A stretch of DNA of 64,000 nt, taken from Caulobacter sp. FWC26. GTDB taxonomy: Bacteria; Pseudomonadota; Alphaproteobacteria; Caulobacterales; Caulobacteraceae. The notes under the pieces were generated by a model. The model was given only the letters and a program-made list of their open reading frames with translations, was not told the origin of the DNA and searched no databases. Each line of letters begins with the position of its first letter. Positions within the stretch are counted from its first letter, which is position 1. The position numbers were made by a program, and so were the translations under genes. Shown piece by piece: positions 39,616-47,668 of this stretch. The stretch lies in assembly GCF_002742645.2 (NCBI RefSeq), contig NZ_CP033875.1, positions 1-64,000 of the forward strand, read 5' to 3'.

Positions 39616-40266
39616 CTAGTCGCCCTCGCGTTCGTTCGCCGACCATTCGGGAGGCAGAAGCGGGCGGAAGCCAGATAAACGCTCGACATCTAATGTCCAG
39701 CGATCGATCCCACGCCCAGCGAGAAGCGCTGTATGTATCACATTCTCCCCGCCCAAGGCCAAACCCAATTCATCTGAATTGAAGGCGCCCAGCACGCGGG
39801 GGGTTGCGGAAGCTCTGCGCGCGGCGGCGAAAACCTTGCGGCGACCGTCTTCGGCCCCATCCGAGGCCTCGATCAGCCAGGCGACCTTGCCTGTCGCCAC
39901 GGCGGCGATCACCTTCTCGAATCCGGAGATAATGCTCCCGGACTTGCGCGCAAGACCCAGGCCGTCGAGGACGCGCCGCGCCAACAGGGCCTCGACCTGG
40001 TCCGCAAGATCCGCCGGTGCGGCCAGCTTGGTCTTGGCGGCCCGGGAAAACAGGCCCTTTTTTGCGGCCGTCACGACCGAGGCGCGATCCGCGCCGACCC
40101 AAATCCCGCGCCCAGGCAGCTTGCGCGCCAGATCCGGCACCACGGTCCCGTCCGGCCCCGCGACGAAGCGGATCAGACGCGCCTCGTCGGTCGCCTCGCC
40201 CAGGACGATGTCCTTGCGCAGGCGATGGGCTTCGGCGTGGGTCTTGGGCGAGGTCGCTTCGGTCAT
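39616..40266 (-). CDS. YlxR/DUF448-type nucleic-acid-binding protein fused to an L7Ae-like domain
   Basis: A 216-residue protein in the usual place between nusA and infB. The N-terminal part (about residues 20-80) matches YlxR/DUF448: LIRFVAGPDGTVVPDLARKLPGRGIWVGADR. The Cys-containing R-x-C-x-x-T beginning seen in many members is missing; here the segment reads RKDIVLGEATDE. The C-terminal half (about residues 85-165) resembles the L7Ae/YlxQ RNA-binding fold (ARRVLDGLGLARKSGSIISGFEKV). The fusion is usual in alphaproteobacteria. Likely a ribosome or RNA-linked factor; exact role unknown. Confidence 0.87.
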   Translation of the reverse strand: MTEATSPKTHAEAHRLRKDIVLGEATDEARLIRFVAGPDGTVVPDLARKLPGRGIWVGADRASVVTAAKKGLFSRAAKTKLAAPADLADQVEALLARRVLDGLGLARKSGSIISGFEKVIAAVATGKVAWLIEASDGAEDGRRKVFAAARRASATPRVLGAFNSDELGLALGGENVIHTALLAGRGIDRWTLDVERLSGFRPLLPPEWSANEREGD

Positions 40267-40295
40267 GGTCCCTGTCGAAGGTCTTGGAGCGCGAA

Positions 40296-40323
40296 CGGCC
40301 CCGCGGAGGCTTCCGCGAGGCCG
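40296..40323 (-). other. Intercistronic hairpin between nusA and ylxR
   Basis: CGGCC (40296-40300) pairs with GGCCG (40319-40323), enclosing CGCGGA/TCCGCG with a 4-base loop. No T-run follows on the minus strand, so termination is unlikely; a processing or stability role within the operon is possible. Confidence 0.5.
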
Positions 40324-40344
40324 TCGAACGTCGCTCCGAACGAC

Positions 40345-41979
40345 TTAGGCTTCTTCTTCGGCGACAGCTTCGCCTTCGACGGTGGCCTCTTCTTCGTACT
40401 CCGGCTCCGGCTCGGGCGGGGCCTCGACCCAGCCCATGGCGATGCGGGCGCGCATGATCAGCGCTTCGGCGTCTTCCGGCGACAGGTTGAAGCTTTCCAG
40501 GATGCCCGGCTCGCGCACGCGCTCGCCGCCCTTGTTCTCGAACCAGCCGCGCATGTCGTCGGGAACCAGACCGGCGAGGTCTTCCACCGACTTCACATCG
40601 CCCTCGCCCAGGGCCACGGCCATGGCCAGGGTCACGCCGTCGATGTTCAGCAGGTCGTCCTCGACGCCCAGAGCCTTGCGTTTGGCGTCCAGCTCGGCGG
40701 CTTCCTTCTCAAGGAACTCGCGGGCGCGGGCCTGCAGCTCTTCGGCGGTCTCCTCGTCGAAGCCCTCGATCGAGGCGATCTCGTGCGGCTCGACATAGGC
40801 GACGTCTTCCACAGCGGCGAAGCCTTCGGTGACCAGCAGCTGGGCGATGACCTCGTCGACGTCCAGAGCTTCCTGGAACAGGGCGGTGCGCTCGGCGAAC
40901 TCGCGCTGACGGCGCTCGCTCTCCTGGCTTTCGGTCATGATGTCGATCTGCCAGCCGGTCAGCTGAGAGGCCAGGCGGACGTTCTGGCCGCGACGGCCGA
41001 TGGCCAGCGACAGCTGTTCGTCCGGCACCACCACTTCGACGCGCTCATCTTCCTCGTCCATGACGACCTTGGAGACTTCGGCCGGGGCCAGGGCGTTGAC
41101 GATGAAGGTGGCTTCGTCTTCCGACCACTGGATGATGTCGATCTTCTCGCCCTGCAGCTCGGCCACGACCGCCTGCACGCGCGAACCGCGCATGCCGACG
41201 CAGGCGCCGACGGGGTCGATCGAGCCGTCGTTCGAGATGACGGCCATCTTGGCGCGCGAGCCCGGGTCGCGAGCGACCGCGCGGATCTCGATGACGCCGT
41301 CATAGACTTCCGGCACTTCCTGCGCGAACAGCTTGGCCATGAAGCCGCCGTGGGCGCGGCTCAGCATGATCTGCGGGCCCTTGGTCTCGCGACGAACGTC
41401 GTAGATATAGGCGCGGATGCGGTCGCCGACGTTGAAGTTTTCGCGCGGAATCGACTGGTCGCGGCGCATGATGCCTTCGCCACGGCCCAGGTCGACGATG
41501 ACATTGCCGTACTCGACGCGCTTGACGCTGCCGTTGACGATCTCGCCGACGCGGTCCTTGTACTCGTCATACTGACGCTCGCGCTCGGCCTCGCGGACCT
41601 TATGCATGACTACCTGGCGGGCCATCTGGGTCTGCACGCGGCCGATCTCGAACGGCGGCAGGGTCTCTTCGTAGACCTTGCCGATCTCGGCGTCGCGCCA
41701 GGTGCGCTTGGCGATCGAGAACGGCATCTTGCCGATCTCGCCTTCCAGGTCGGCGTCGTCGGCCACGACCTCGATCACGCGCTTCTGCGTCGTCTCGCCC
41801 GTCTTGGGGTCGATCTTGACGCGGATGTCGTGCTCGGCGCCGTAGCGGGCGCGGGCGGCTTTCTGCAGGGCGTCCTCGATGGCCTCGATGACGACTTCCT
41901 TCTCGATGCCCTTTTCCCGGGCGACCGCGTCAGCGATCTGCAGGAGTTCAAGCCGGTTGGCGGCGATGCCGATGGCCAT
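40345..41979 (-). CDS. nusA: Transcription termination/antitermination factor NusA
   Basis: RNA polymerase-associated elongation factor for pausing, termination and rRNA antitermination. The 544-residue protein has an N-terminal polymerase-binding domain, S1 (about 140-200), two KH domains (including [15 protein letters not shown] and [15 protein letters not shown]), and two C-terminal acidic helix-hairpin repeats. It ends in a Glu/Ala-rich tail. It starts 2 bases after the rimP stop. NusA autoregulates its own operon through leader terminators in E. coli; a comparable structure is present before rimP here. Confidence 0.98.
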   Translation of the reverse strand: MAIGIAANRLELLQIADAVAREKGIEKEVVIEAIEDALQKAARARYGAEHDIRVKIDPKTGETTQKRVIEVVADDADLEGEIGKMPFSIAKRTWRDAEIGKVYEETLPPFEIGRVQTQMARQVVMHKVREAERERQYDEYKDRVGEIVNGSVKRVEYGNVIVDLGRGEGIMRRDQSIPRENFNVGDRIRAYIYDVRRETKGPQIMLSRAHGGFMAKLFAQEVPEVYDGVIEIRAVARDPGSRAKMAVISNDGSIDPVGACVGMRGSRVQAVVAELQGEKIDIIQWSEDEATFIVNALAPAEVSKVVMDEEDERVEVVVPDEQLSLAIGRRGQNVRLASQLTGWQIDIMTESQESERRQREFAERTALFQEALDVDEVIAQLLVTEGFAAVEDVAYVEPHEIASIEGFDEETAEELQARAREFLEKEAAELDAKRKALGVEDDLLNIDGVTLAMAVALGEGDVKSVEDLAGLVPDDMRGWFENKGGERVREPGILESFNLSPEDAEALIMRARIAMGWVEAPPEPEPEYEEEATVEGEAVAEEEA

Positions 41980-41981
41980 GG

Positions 41982-42557
41982 TCAGTCCTCTTCACTTTCG
42001 GACAGGTCTTCGTTTTCGGATTCGAGGCGGGCGGCCCGTTGCTTGGCCCCCCGCTCCATCAGGGCGTCGGTCATGACGAGCTTGGCGTCGATGACCCACG
42101 CGAAGGGGAAGTAGACGGTGACGTCGTCCTCGCCCTCGATGTTCAGGCCAACCTGGTCGTCTTCGACGCCGGCCAGTTCGCCCTTAAAACGCTTGCGGCC
42201 TTCGGCCACGCGATCAAGCTCGATACGCGCTTCGAGACCCGCATAGTCGTCGAAATCCTTCAGGCGGGTCAGCGGACGGTCGATGCCGGGGCTGGAGACT
42301 TCCAGGGTGTACTCGCCGGCGATGGGATCGGCCGCGTCGAGCACTTCGGAGACGGCGCGCGACAACTTGGCGCAGTCTTCGACGTTCATGTCGCCGCCCG
42401 TGCCGTCTTCCAGCAGCGGATGCTCCGCCATGATCTGCAGGCGGCGCTGCTCGGTCCCGCCCATCAGGCGCAGGCGGACAATCTCGTAGCCCAGGCTTTC
42501 GGCCACGGGATCGAGCATCTCGATCAGATCACGGTCTTCCTGCGTCTTGCCGCGCAC
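41982..42557 (-). CDS. rimP: Ribosome maturation factor RimP
   Basis: A 191-residue factor for 30S assembly. It has the two RimP domains, with [14 protein letters not shown] at the start and [16 protein letters not shown] in the middle. A C-terminal acidic extension ([12 protein letters not shown]) is typical of alphaproteobacteria. The start is GTG 42557 ([10 protein letters not shown]), matching other members; the GTG itself lies in the left arm of an 8-base inverted repeat (42556-42563 with 42592-42599). First gene of the rimP-nusA-ylxR-infB operon. Confidence 0.95.
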   Translation of the reverse strand: MRGKTQEDRDLIEMLDPVAESLGYEIVRLRLMGGTEQRRLQIMAEHPLLEDGTGGDMNVEDCAKLSRAVSEVLDAADPIAGEYTLEVSSPGIDRPLTRLKDFDDYAGLEARIELDRVAEGRKRFKGELAGVEDDQVGLNIEGEDDVTVYFPFAWVIDAKLVMTDALMERGAKQRAARLESENEDLSESEED

Positions 42558-42599
42558 GGTCTCTCAACTCAAGTTCTGGGCCGGCGGCGCTGAGACCGT
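42556..42599 (-). promoter_or_regulatory. Inverted repeat covering the rimP start codon
   Basis: ACGGTCTC (42556-42563) and GAGACCGT (42592-42599) are perfectly complementary. In the minus-strand mRNA the second arm contains the GAGAG ribosome-site region and the GTG start codon, so the folded leader would hide the rimP start. Confidence 0.6.
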
Positions 42600-42605
42600 T
42601 TGGCC

Positions 42606-42638
42606 AAACAAAAAGCGGCAGCCTTTTGGGCCGCCGCT
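42606..42638 (-). terminator. Terminator-like hairpin in the rimP-nusA leader
   Basis: AGCGGC (42614-42619) pairs with GCCGCT (42633-42638), with an inner GCC/GGC pair; on the minus strand TTTTTGTTTGG follows. It lies 49 bases before the rimP start and is oriented towards it, so it can act as an attenuator or end an upstream short transcript. Confidence 0.7.
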
Positions 42639-42814
42639 CGAAAGCGCCATCTAGCGCTAACGGACGATGTAGGACGCTTTGTAGGCGAATTGGCCGCCGT
42701 TGTCGACTCGTGGCGGGGAAATCTCCGGAGTCGTCTTCCGCGTCGCAGCATTTTGGGCCTATAAGCGCCGCGCGCAGGCCGCTCCCCAAGGGCCGCATCT
42801 GATAAAGAGTCAAA

Positions 42815-43348
42815 ATGGACCTGTCCAAGATCGCCGTCGGCGTGAACCCGCCGTACGACCTGAACGCCATCATCGAAATCCCGCAGGGCGGCGAGCCGGT
42901 GAAGTACGAGATCGACAAGGAAAGCGGCGCGCTGATGGTCGACCGCTTCCTGCACACGGCGATGTTCTATCCGGCCAACTACGGCTTCATCCCGCACACC
43001 CTGGCCGACGACGGCGACCCGGCCGACATCATGGTGGTCGGTCCGACCCCGGTGGTGCCGGGCGCGATCATCCGCTGCCGTCCGATCGGCACCCTGATGA
43101 TGGTCGACGAGGCCGGTTCGGACGAAAAGATCCTGGCCGTGCCGGTCGACAAGCTGCACCCGTTCTACACGGGCGTGACCAGCTGGCGCGACCTGCCCAC
43201 CATCCTGACCGAGCAGATCGCCCACTTCTTCCAGCACTACAAGGACCTGGAAAAGGGCAAGTCGACCAAGATCACCGGCTGGGCCGATCCGGACGAGACC
43301 GCCGAGATCATCCGCACGGCGATCAAGCGCTACAACGAAAGCTACTGA
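42815..43348 (+). CDS. ppa: Inorganic pyrophosphatase
   Basis: Soluble family I pyrophosphatase of 177 residues, hydrolysing pyrophosphate made by biosynthetic reactions. It shows the metal-binding signature DDGDPADIMV, the substrate residues in YEIDKESGALMVDRF and the Tyr/Lys residues in NYGFIPHTL. Length is standard for bacterial enzymes. It is alone on the plus strand and divergent from rimP, followed by a strong terminator. Confidence 0.98.
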   Translation: MDLSKIAVGVNPPYDLNAIIEIPQGGEPVKYEIDKESGALMVDRFLHTAMFYPANYGFIPHTLADDGDPADIMVVGPTPVVPGAIIRCRPIGTLMMVDEAGSDEKILAVPVDKLHPFYTGVTSWRDLPTILTEQIAHFFQHYKDLEKGKSTKITGWADPDETAEIIRTAIKRYNESY

Positions 43349-43354
43349 GTTCAG

Positions 43355-43382
43355 AAGGGCCGGCCGCAAGCCGGCCCTTTTT
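43355..43382 (+). terminator. Intrinsic terminator after ppa
   Basis: AAGGGCCGGC (43355-43364) pairs with GCCGGCCCTT (43370-43379) around a 5-base loop and runs into TTTTT. Confidence 0.95.
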
Positions 43383-43395
43383 CGTGGCGCCTGGC

Positions 43396-43438
43396 GCCTT
43401 TTCCCTTCGAATGGAATCATTCGAAGGGAGAAAAAGGC
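43396..43438. repeat. Palindrome between ppa and trmB
   Basis: CCCTTCGAAT (43403-43412) and ATTCGAAGGG (43419-43428) are perfect arms with a 6-base centre that carries a CcrM site (GAATC). The outer bases GCCTTTT and AAAAGGC extend the stem with a 3-base bulge. Confidence 0.7.
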
Positions 43439-43452
43439 TCTATTTCAAACAT

Positions 43453-43505
43453 TTAGAGCGTGATTGCCGCCGAAACCGCTCACGCTTTCGGCTATCACGC
43501 TCTAA
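43453..43505. repeat. TAGAGC palindromic intergenic repeat, copy B
   Basis: TTAGAGCGTGAT (43453-43464) and ATCACGCTCTAA (43494-43505) are perfect 12-base arms; GCCGAAA (43469-43475) and TTTCGGC (43486-43492) form an inner stem. The right arm contains the trmB stop codon (TAG at 43504-43502). The layout matches copy C1 at 53742. Confidence 0.85.
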
Positions 43506-44182
43506 GCGCGGACGAAATCCAGGAACACCGGCGCGCAGTCGCCGAGCTTCTTTTCCTCGTAGCGCGTGGTGACGTGATCGGCCGGGATCGCGTTGCGGTC
43601 CGTCGCTGCATCGGCGAAGCGGAAGTTCGGATCGGCCAGCACCCGCTCGGTCGTCCACTCGGCGTAATCGGCCCAGTCGGTGGCGAAGCGCAGCGCCGCG
43701 CCAGGCTTCATCACCCGGGCCAGCTTGGCCACGAACTCGGGCTGGATCAGGCGGCGCTTGTTGTGGCGGGCCTTGTGCCAGGGGTCGGGGAACATGATGA
43801 ACACCCGGTCCAGGCAGGTGTCGGGCAGCCAGTCGACCACGTCGCGAGCGTCGCCCTCGTGGATGCGGACGTTCTTGAGCGCCTGCTCCTCGACGTGCCG
43901 GACGGCGCTGGCCACGCCGTTCACGAACGGCTCTGCGCCAATCACCAGCGTCTCGGGGTTCCGCCCCGCCTGGGTGGCCATGTGCTCGCCGCCGCCAAAG
44001 CCGATCTCCAGCCAAACGGCTTGGGCGCCCGGCATCAGGTCGAGCGGCTGGAACGGCCCCTGCGGAACGGCGATCTCGGGGAGCAGGGTGTCGAGCAAGG
44101 CCTGCTGGCGCGGCTTCACCGGGCGCGACTTCAGTCGGCCGAACGAGCGCAGCGGTCCGTGGGGTTGTTGCGGAGTGGTCAT
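43502..44182 (-). CDS. trmB: tRNA (guanine-N7)-methyltransferase TrmB
   Basis: SAM-dependent enzyme forming m7G46 in tRNA. The 226-residue protein has the AdoMet motif LEIGFGGGEHMA, the conserved MFPDPWHKARHNKRR and ATDWADYAEW. The start is the ATG at 44182; the reading frame continues upstream through metK but that part is spurious. It lies just downstream of metK, the enzyme that makes its cofactor. Its stop codon is embedded in a palindromic repeat. Confidence 0.97.
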   Translation of the reverse strand: MTTPQQPHGPLRSFGRLKSRPVKPRQQALLDTLLPEIAVPQGPFQPLDLMPGAQAVWLEIGFGGGEHMATQAGRNPETLVIGAEPFVNGVASAVRHVEEQALKNVRIHEGDARDVVDWLPDTCLDRVFIMFPDPWHKARHNKRRLIQPEFVAKLARVMKPGAALRFATDWADYAEWTTERVLADPNFRFADAATDRNAIPADHVTTRYEEKKLGDCAPVFLDFVRA

Positions 44183-44210
44183 GTCGCGCGTCTTAGAGCT
44201 TTGAAGGCGA

Positions 44211-44248
44211 AAAGAAAACGGGCTCCGACCCGTCAGGATCGGAGCCCG
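44211..44248 (-). terminator. Intrinsic terminator after metK
   Basis: CGGGCTCCGA (44219-44228) pairs with TCGGAGCCCG (44239-44248), a perfect 10-base stem; TTTTCTTT follows on the minus strand. It lies between metK and trmB, so trmB expression would need readthrough or its own promoter. Confidence 0.92.
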
Positions 44249-44271
44249 TCTCGAAGACTGAGGCGGATAGC

Positions 44272-45495
44272 CTAGGCCAGGCCCTTCAGGTCGCCCACGA
44301 GATCGGTCTTCTCCCACGAGAAGCCGCCCTCGTTGTCCGGCGTGCGGCCGAAGTGGCCGTAGGCGGCTGTGCGGGCGTAGATCGGGCGGTTGAGCTGCAG
44401 GTGCTCGCGGATGGCGCGCGGGGTCGCGCCGCCGATCAGCTGCGGCAGGAGCTTCTCCAGCACGGCCGGGTCCACCTTGCCCGTGCCGTGCAGGTCGACG
44501 TGGAACGAGACCGGCTGGGCCACGCCGATGGCGTAGGCGATCTGGATCGTGCAGCGATCGGCGAGACCCGCGGCCACGACGTTCTTGGCGAGATACCGGC
44601 AGGCATAGGCCGCCGAGCGGTCGACCTTGGTCGGGTCCTTGCCCGAGAAGGCGCCGCCGCCGTGCGGGGCCGCGCCGCCATAGGTGTCGACGATGATCTT
44701 GCGACCGGTCAGGCCGGCGTCGCCGTCCGGACCGCCGATCTCGAAGCGGCCGGTCGGGTTGATCAGCCACTGGGTCTTCTTGGTGATCAGGCCGTCCGGG
44801 AAGATCGGCAGGATGTGCGGCTTGATCAGCTCCAGCACGCGCTTGGAGGTCGCGGCCTTGCCGCCGATTTTCTTCTTGTGCTGGTGGGAGACGACGATCG
44901 AGACCACGCGCTGTGGGCGGCCGTTTCCGTCATATTCCAGGGTCACCTGGCTCTTAGCGTCCGGCTCCAGCTCCGAGAGCTCGCCGCTGTGGCGCAGTTC
45001 GGCCAGACGCTTCAGGATGTTGTGGCTGTACTGCAGCGTGGCCGGCATCAGCTCCGGCGTCTCGGTGCTGGCGTAGCCGAACATGATGCCCTGGTCGCCG
45101 GCGCCCTCGTCCTTCTTGTCGGTGGCGTCAACGCCCTGGGCGATATGCGCCGACTGGCCGTGCAGGAAGTTCGAGTATTTCGCCTTCTGCCAGTGGAATC
45201 CCTTCTGCTCGTAGCCGATGTCCTTGATCGCGGCGCGAACCTTCGGCTCCAGCGACGCGATGATGTCCTTGGTCAGCTGCTTGTTGGCCTTCTTGTCGCC
45301 ATCCGGCTTGCCCGCGCGGACCTCGCCCGCCAGCACGACGCGGTTGGTCGTCACCAGCGTTTCGCACGCCACACGCGCCTCGGGGTCAGCCGAGAGGAAG
45401 GCGTCGACGACAGTGTCGCTGATCCGGTCGGCGACCTTGTCGGGATGGCCTTCGGAGACGCTCTCGCTGGTGAAGATGTAGGACGAACGGTTCAA
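44272..45495 (-). CDS. metK: S-adenosylmethionine synthetase MetK
   Basis: Makes S-adenosylmethionine from methionine and ATP. The 407-residue protein has the N-terminal ATP motif [30 protein letters not shown] and the Gly-rich P-loop-like [19 protein letters not shown]. The N-terminus [12 protein letters not shown] fits the TTG start at 45495, preceded by GGAG at 8 bases; another in-frame TTG upstream has no ribosome site. It is longer than E. coli MetK (384), as usual in alphaproteobacteria. Its promoter region holds a palindrome and a CcrM site, and the XRE gene is upstream. Confidence 0.97.
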   Translation of the reverse strand: MNRSSYIFTSESVSEGHPDKVADRISDTVVDAFLSADPEARVACETLVTTNRVVLAGEVRAGKPDGDKKANKQLTKDIIASLEPKVRAAIKDIGYEQKGFHWQKAKYSNFLHGQSAHIAQGVDATDKKDEGAGDQGIMFGYASTETPELMPATLQYSHNILKRLAELRHSGELSELEPDAKSQVTLEYDGNGRPQRVVSIVVSHQHKKKIGGKAATSKRVLELIKPHILPIFPDGLITKKTQWLINPTGRFEIGGPDGDAGLTGRKIIVDTYGGAAPHGGGAFSGKDPTKVDRSAAYACRYLAKNVVAAGLADRCTIQIAYAIGVAQPVSFHVDLHGTGKVDPAVLEKLLPQLIGGATPRAIREHLQLNRPIYARTAAYGHFGRTPDNEGGFSWEKTDLVGDLKGLA

Positions 45496-45562
45496 GAGAC
45501 AGCTCCGGCCTTGAAGGGCGCGCAAGGCGAGGCTTGCGCAGTTTGGCGTCAGTTAGACCGGA

Positions 45563-45591
45563 ATCATATAAAGATATGTTTATGCGGACAA
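45563..45591 (-). promoter_or_regulatory. metK promoter with overlapping palindromic operator and CcrM site
   Basis: On the minus strand TTGTCC (45591-45586) and TATGAT (45568-45563) are separated by 17 bases, a good vegetative promoter. CATAT-4-ATATG (45565-45578) is a perfect palindrome covering the spacer end and the -10. A GANTC site (45561-45565) overlaps the -10. The XRE regulator encoded just upstream is the obvious candidate to bind it; this is inference. Confidence 0.6.
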
Positions 45592-45614
45592 GGAGAGCTT
45601 GTCTGAAGGCCTCT

Positions 45615-46043
45615 TCAGTCTTCCACGCCCGCTTCGGCCTCATCGCGGGCCATGGATCGCACCAGCTCCAGAATGCGCCGACGCACCTTCGCGCGGCTGA
45701 TCTTGGGAAAAAGGGTCGCCAGTTCCAGGCCCTCGGGAGTCTTCAGGAAGTCGTGTGCGAACGGTTGGCCTGTCTCGGCCATGCCGCCGTCGGCCATATC
45801 GGCGAGACCCTCGAAAAAGTAGTCGACCGTGGAGTGCAGGCTCTTGGCGATCTCGTAGAGCTTGCTGGCGCTGACACGATTGGCCCCGCGCTCATACTTC
45901 TGGATCTGTTGAAAGGTGATGCCCAGGTCCTCGGCCAGTCGTTCCTGGCTCACGCCCAGAATGCGGCGGCGCATGCGGATACGGGCGCCAACATGAAGGT
46001 CGACGGGATTGGGGTGGCGCTCGGTGTTCGACGGCTCGCTCAT
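45615..46043 (-). CDS. XRE-family transcriptional regulator
   Basis: A 142-residue regulator with a Cro/C1-type helix-turn-helix (about residues 20-75: VGARIRMRRRILGVSQERLAEDL is the general region, followed by ITFQQIQKYERGANRVSASKLYEIA). This conserved alphaproteobacterial type, with the HPNPVDLHVG lead-in, is commonly found near metK and lnt. The C-terminal part may sense a ligand or dimerise. The start is the ATG at 46043; five more codons upstream are possible. It lies 32 bases after lnt and 119 bases before metK, whose promoter carries a matching palindrome. Confidence 0.9.
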   Translation of the reverse strand: MSEPSNTERHPNPVDLHVGARIRMRRRILGVSQERLAEDLGITFQQIQKYERGANRVSASKLYEIAKSLHSTVDYFFEGLADMADGGMAETGQPFAHDFLKTPEGLELATLFPKISRAKVRRRILELVRSMARDEAEAGVED

Positions 46044-46075
46044 GCCCACGCAGCCCATGAAATCAAGTCGTCAAT

Positions 46076-47668
46076 TCAGCTCAAGTTTCCTCGACGCGCA
46101 ATAGAGGAAAAGGTTTTACCGGCCAGAGGGCGAGCTGATGCAACCCCCGATATGAGTATAAACACCAGAAGCGCCAGGTCTCCGAAGTCGTCGAAGGGTG
46201 TAACGCCGCCTCGTCCGGGTATTTGTGTGTCGATGACACCAGTTTGTCCTAGCCCCAGCACGGCGCCCGGGGTTATTCGACCGTAGGCGTCAATGACAGC
46301 GCTGACGCCGGTGGGTGTGGCGCGCAGCATTGGCCGGGCGCTCTCGATCGCGCGGTAGCTGGCCAGGTTCAGGTGCTGCAGGGGGCCCGAGGTGACGCCG
46401 AACCAGGCGTCGTTCGACACGTTGATCAGAACCCGAACATTCGGATCGCGCCGCGCGAGCCCTGGAAACAGGCTCTCGTAGCAGATCAGCGGCTGCACCA
46501 GCAGATCCGGCGACAGGCTCAGCGGAGCCGGGCGAGGGCCGGTGGTGAAGCTGTCGCTCAGATGCGCCAGGCTCTTGAAGCCGATCGCAGTCAAAAGACG
46601 CTCGGCCGGAAGGTACTCGCCGAAGGGAACCAGCCGATGCTTGTCGTAGAGCCCGACCAGCTCCAGGTCGCTGTCGGTGCGTCGCAGCGCGATGAGGCTA
46701 TTGTAGTAGACCGGACTCTCGAACGCCCCTTCGTAGCGATAGCCGCCGATCAGCAGCAGTTGGCCAGGACGCAGGCTGTCGACGATCGCCTGTCGCACCC
46801 AGGTTCCGGGCGCGAGGTAGTCGTTGATAGCCGCCGGCAGCGCGCCTTCCGGCCAGATCACGATGTCGGCGGGCTTGCCGGCATAGGGCTTGGCCGTCAG
46901 CGCGACATAGGACTGAACGATCCGCGCGAAGTGGGCCGCGTCCCATTTGGCGTCCTGTTTGATGTCAGCCTGGACGATCCGCACGCCGACGGGAGCACCT
47001 TGAACGAGGGGGCGGGACAGGGCGACGGCGCCGTAGCCATAGAGGCCCACCAAGCCGGCGGCGGCCGCGCCCAGCGCGATCCTGCCGGTCCGTCCCTCGC
47101 GCCACACCGCCGGGGCGCAGGCCATGGCGACCGTGATCCAGGTGAGGCCATAGGCCCCGACCAGGGCGGCGGCCTGCGAGGGGGCCGAGCCCGCGCGCCA
47201 GGTCTCACCGGGCAGGTTCCAGGGAAAGCCGGTGAGGATGTGTCCGCGCGTCCATTCCAGAACGGCGAAGGCGCCGGCGAAGGTCAGGACTCGCCAGACG
47301 CTGTCGGGCCGAAGGCGGCGATAGAGCAGGGCCGCCAGACCCCAAAACAGCGCCAGGCCCGCCGCCATCGCCGACACTGCGAACGGCGCCATCCAGCCGT
47401 GGCTCGCAGCGTCGACCATGAAGGCTTCGCCGACCCACCAGGTGCCGAGACTAAAGTAGCCTAAACCCGCCAGCCATCCGCGCCAGAACGCCGAGCGCAG
47501 CGGCCGTTCGGGGTTGGCGTCGTCCACCAGATGCAGCAGGGCCGCGTAGCCCAGAAGGCCCGGAAGCAGGCCGAACGGCGGATGGGCCAGGGCCGCCGCC
47601 AGCCCGGCCGCCAGCGCCAGGAGCGGGCCGCTCCAGGCGCGTTCGCGAAACCGCGTCCAGCCGATCAC
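46076..47668 (-). CDS. lnt: Apolipoprotein N-acyltransferase Lnt
   Basis: Adds the third acyl chain to lipoproteins in the inner membrane. The 530-residue protein has about six N-terminal membrane segments and a periplasmic nitrilase-like domain with the triad Glu in IVIWPEGALP, Lys in YDKHRLVPFGEY and Cys in ICYESLFP. The start is GTG 47668, overlapping the corC stop (GTGA). The corC-lnt pairing is widespread in proteobacteria. Confidence 0.97.
   Translation of the reverse strand: MIGWTRFRERAWSGPLLALAAGLAAALAHPPFGLLPGLLGYAALLHLVDDANPERPLRSAFWRGWLAGLGYFSLGTWWVGEAFMVDAASHGWMAPFAVSAMAAGLALFWGLAALLYRRLRPDSVWRVLTFAGAFAVLEWTRGHILTGFPWNLPGETWRAGSAPSQAAALVGAYGLTWITVAMACAPAVWREGRTGRIALGAAAAGLVGLYGYGAVALSRPLVQGAPVGVRIVQADIKQDAKWDAAHFARIVQSYVALTAKPYAGKPADIVIWPEGALPAAINDYLAPGTWVRQAIVDSLRPGQLLLIGGYRYEGAFESPVYYNSLIALRRTDSDLELVGLYDKHRLVPFGEYLPAERLLTAIGFKSLAHLSDSFTTGPRPAPLSLSPDLLVQPLICYESLFPGLARRDPNVRVLINVSNDAWFGVTSGPLQHLNLASYRAIESARPMLRATPTGVSAVIDAYGRITPGAVLGLGQTGVIDTQIPGRGGVTPFDDFGDLALLVFILISGVASARPLAGKTFSSIARRGNLS

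Noticed and set aside
37439..39619. A 726-codon open frame opposite infB
   Set aside because: Its second half is Arg/Thr/Gly repeats that mirror the Pro/Arg-rich IF2 N-terminus, so it is a shadow.
40225..42114. A 629-codon frame opposite nusA and rimP
   Set aside because: It lacks motifs and covers two genes and their junction; the sense genes are certain.
45496..45614. SAM riboswitch upstream of metK
   Set aside because: I looked for SAM-I, SAM-II or SAM/SAH-type conserved cores in the 119-base leader and saw none. The clear signals are a promoter and a palindrome.
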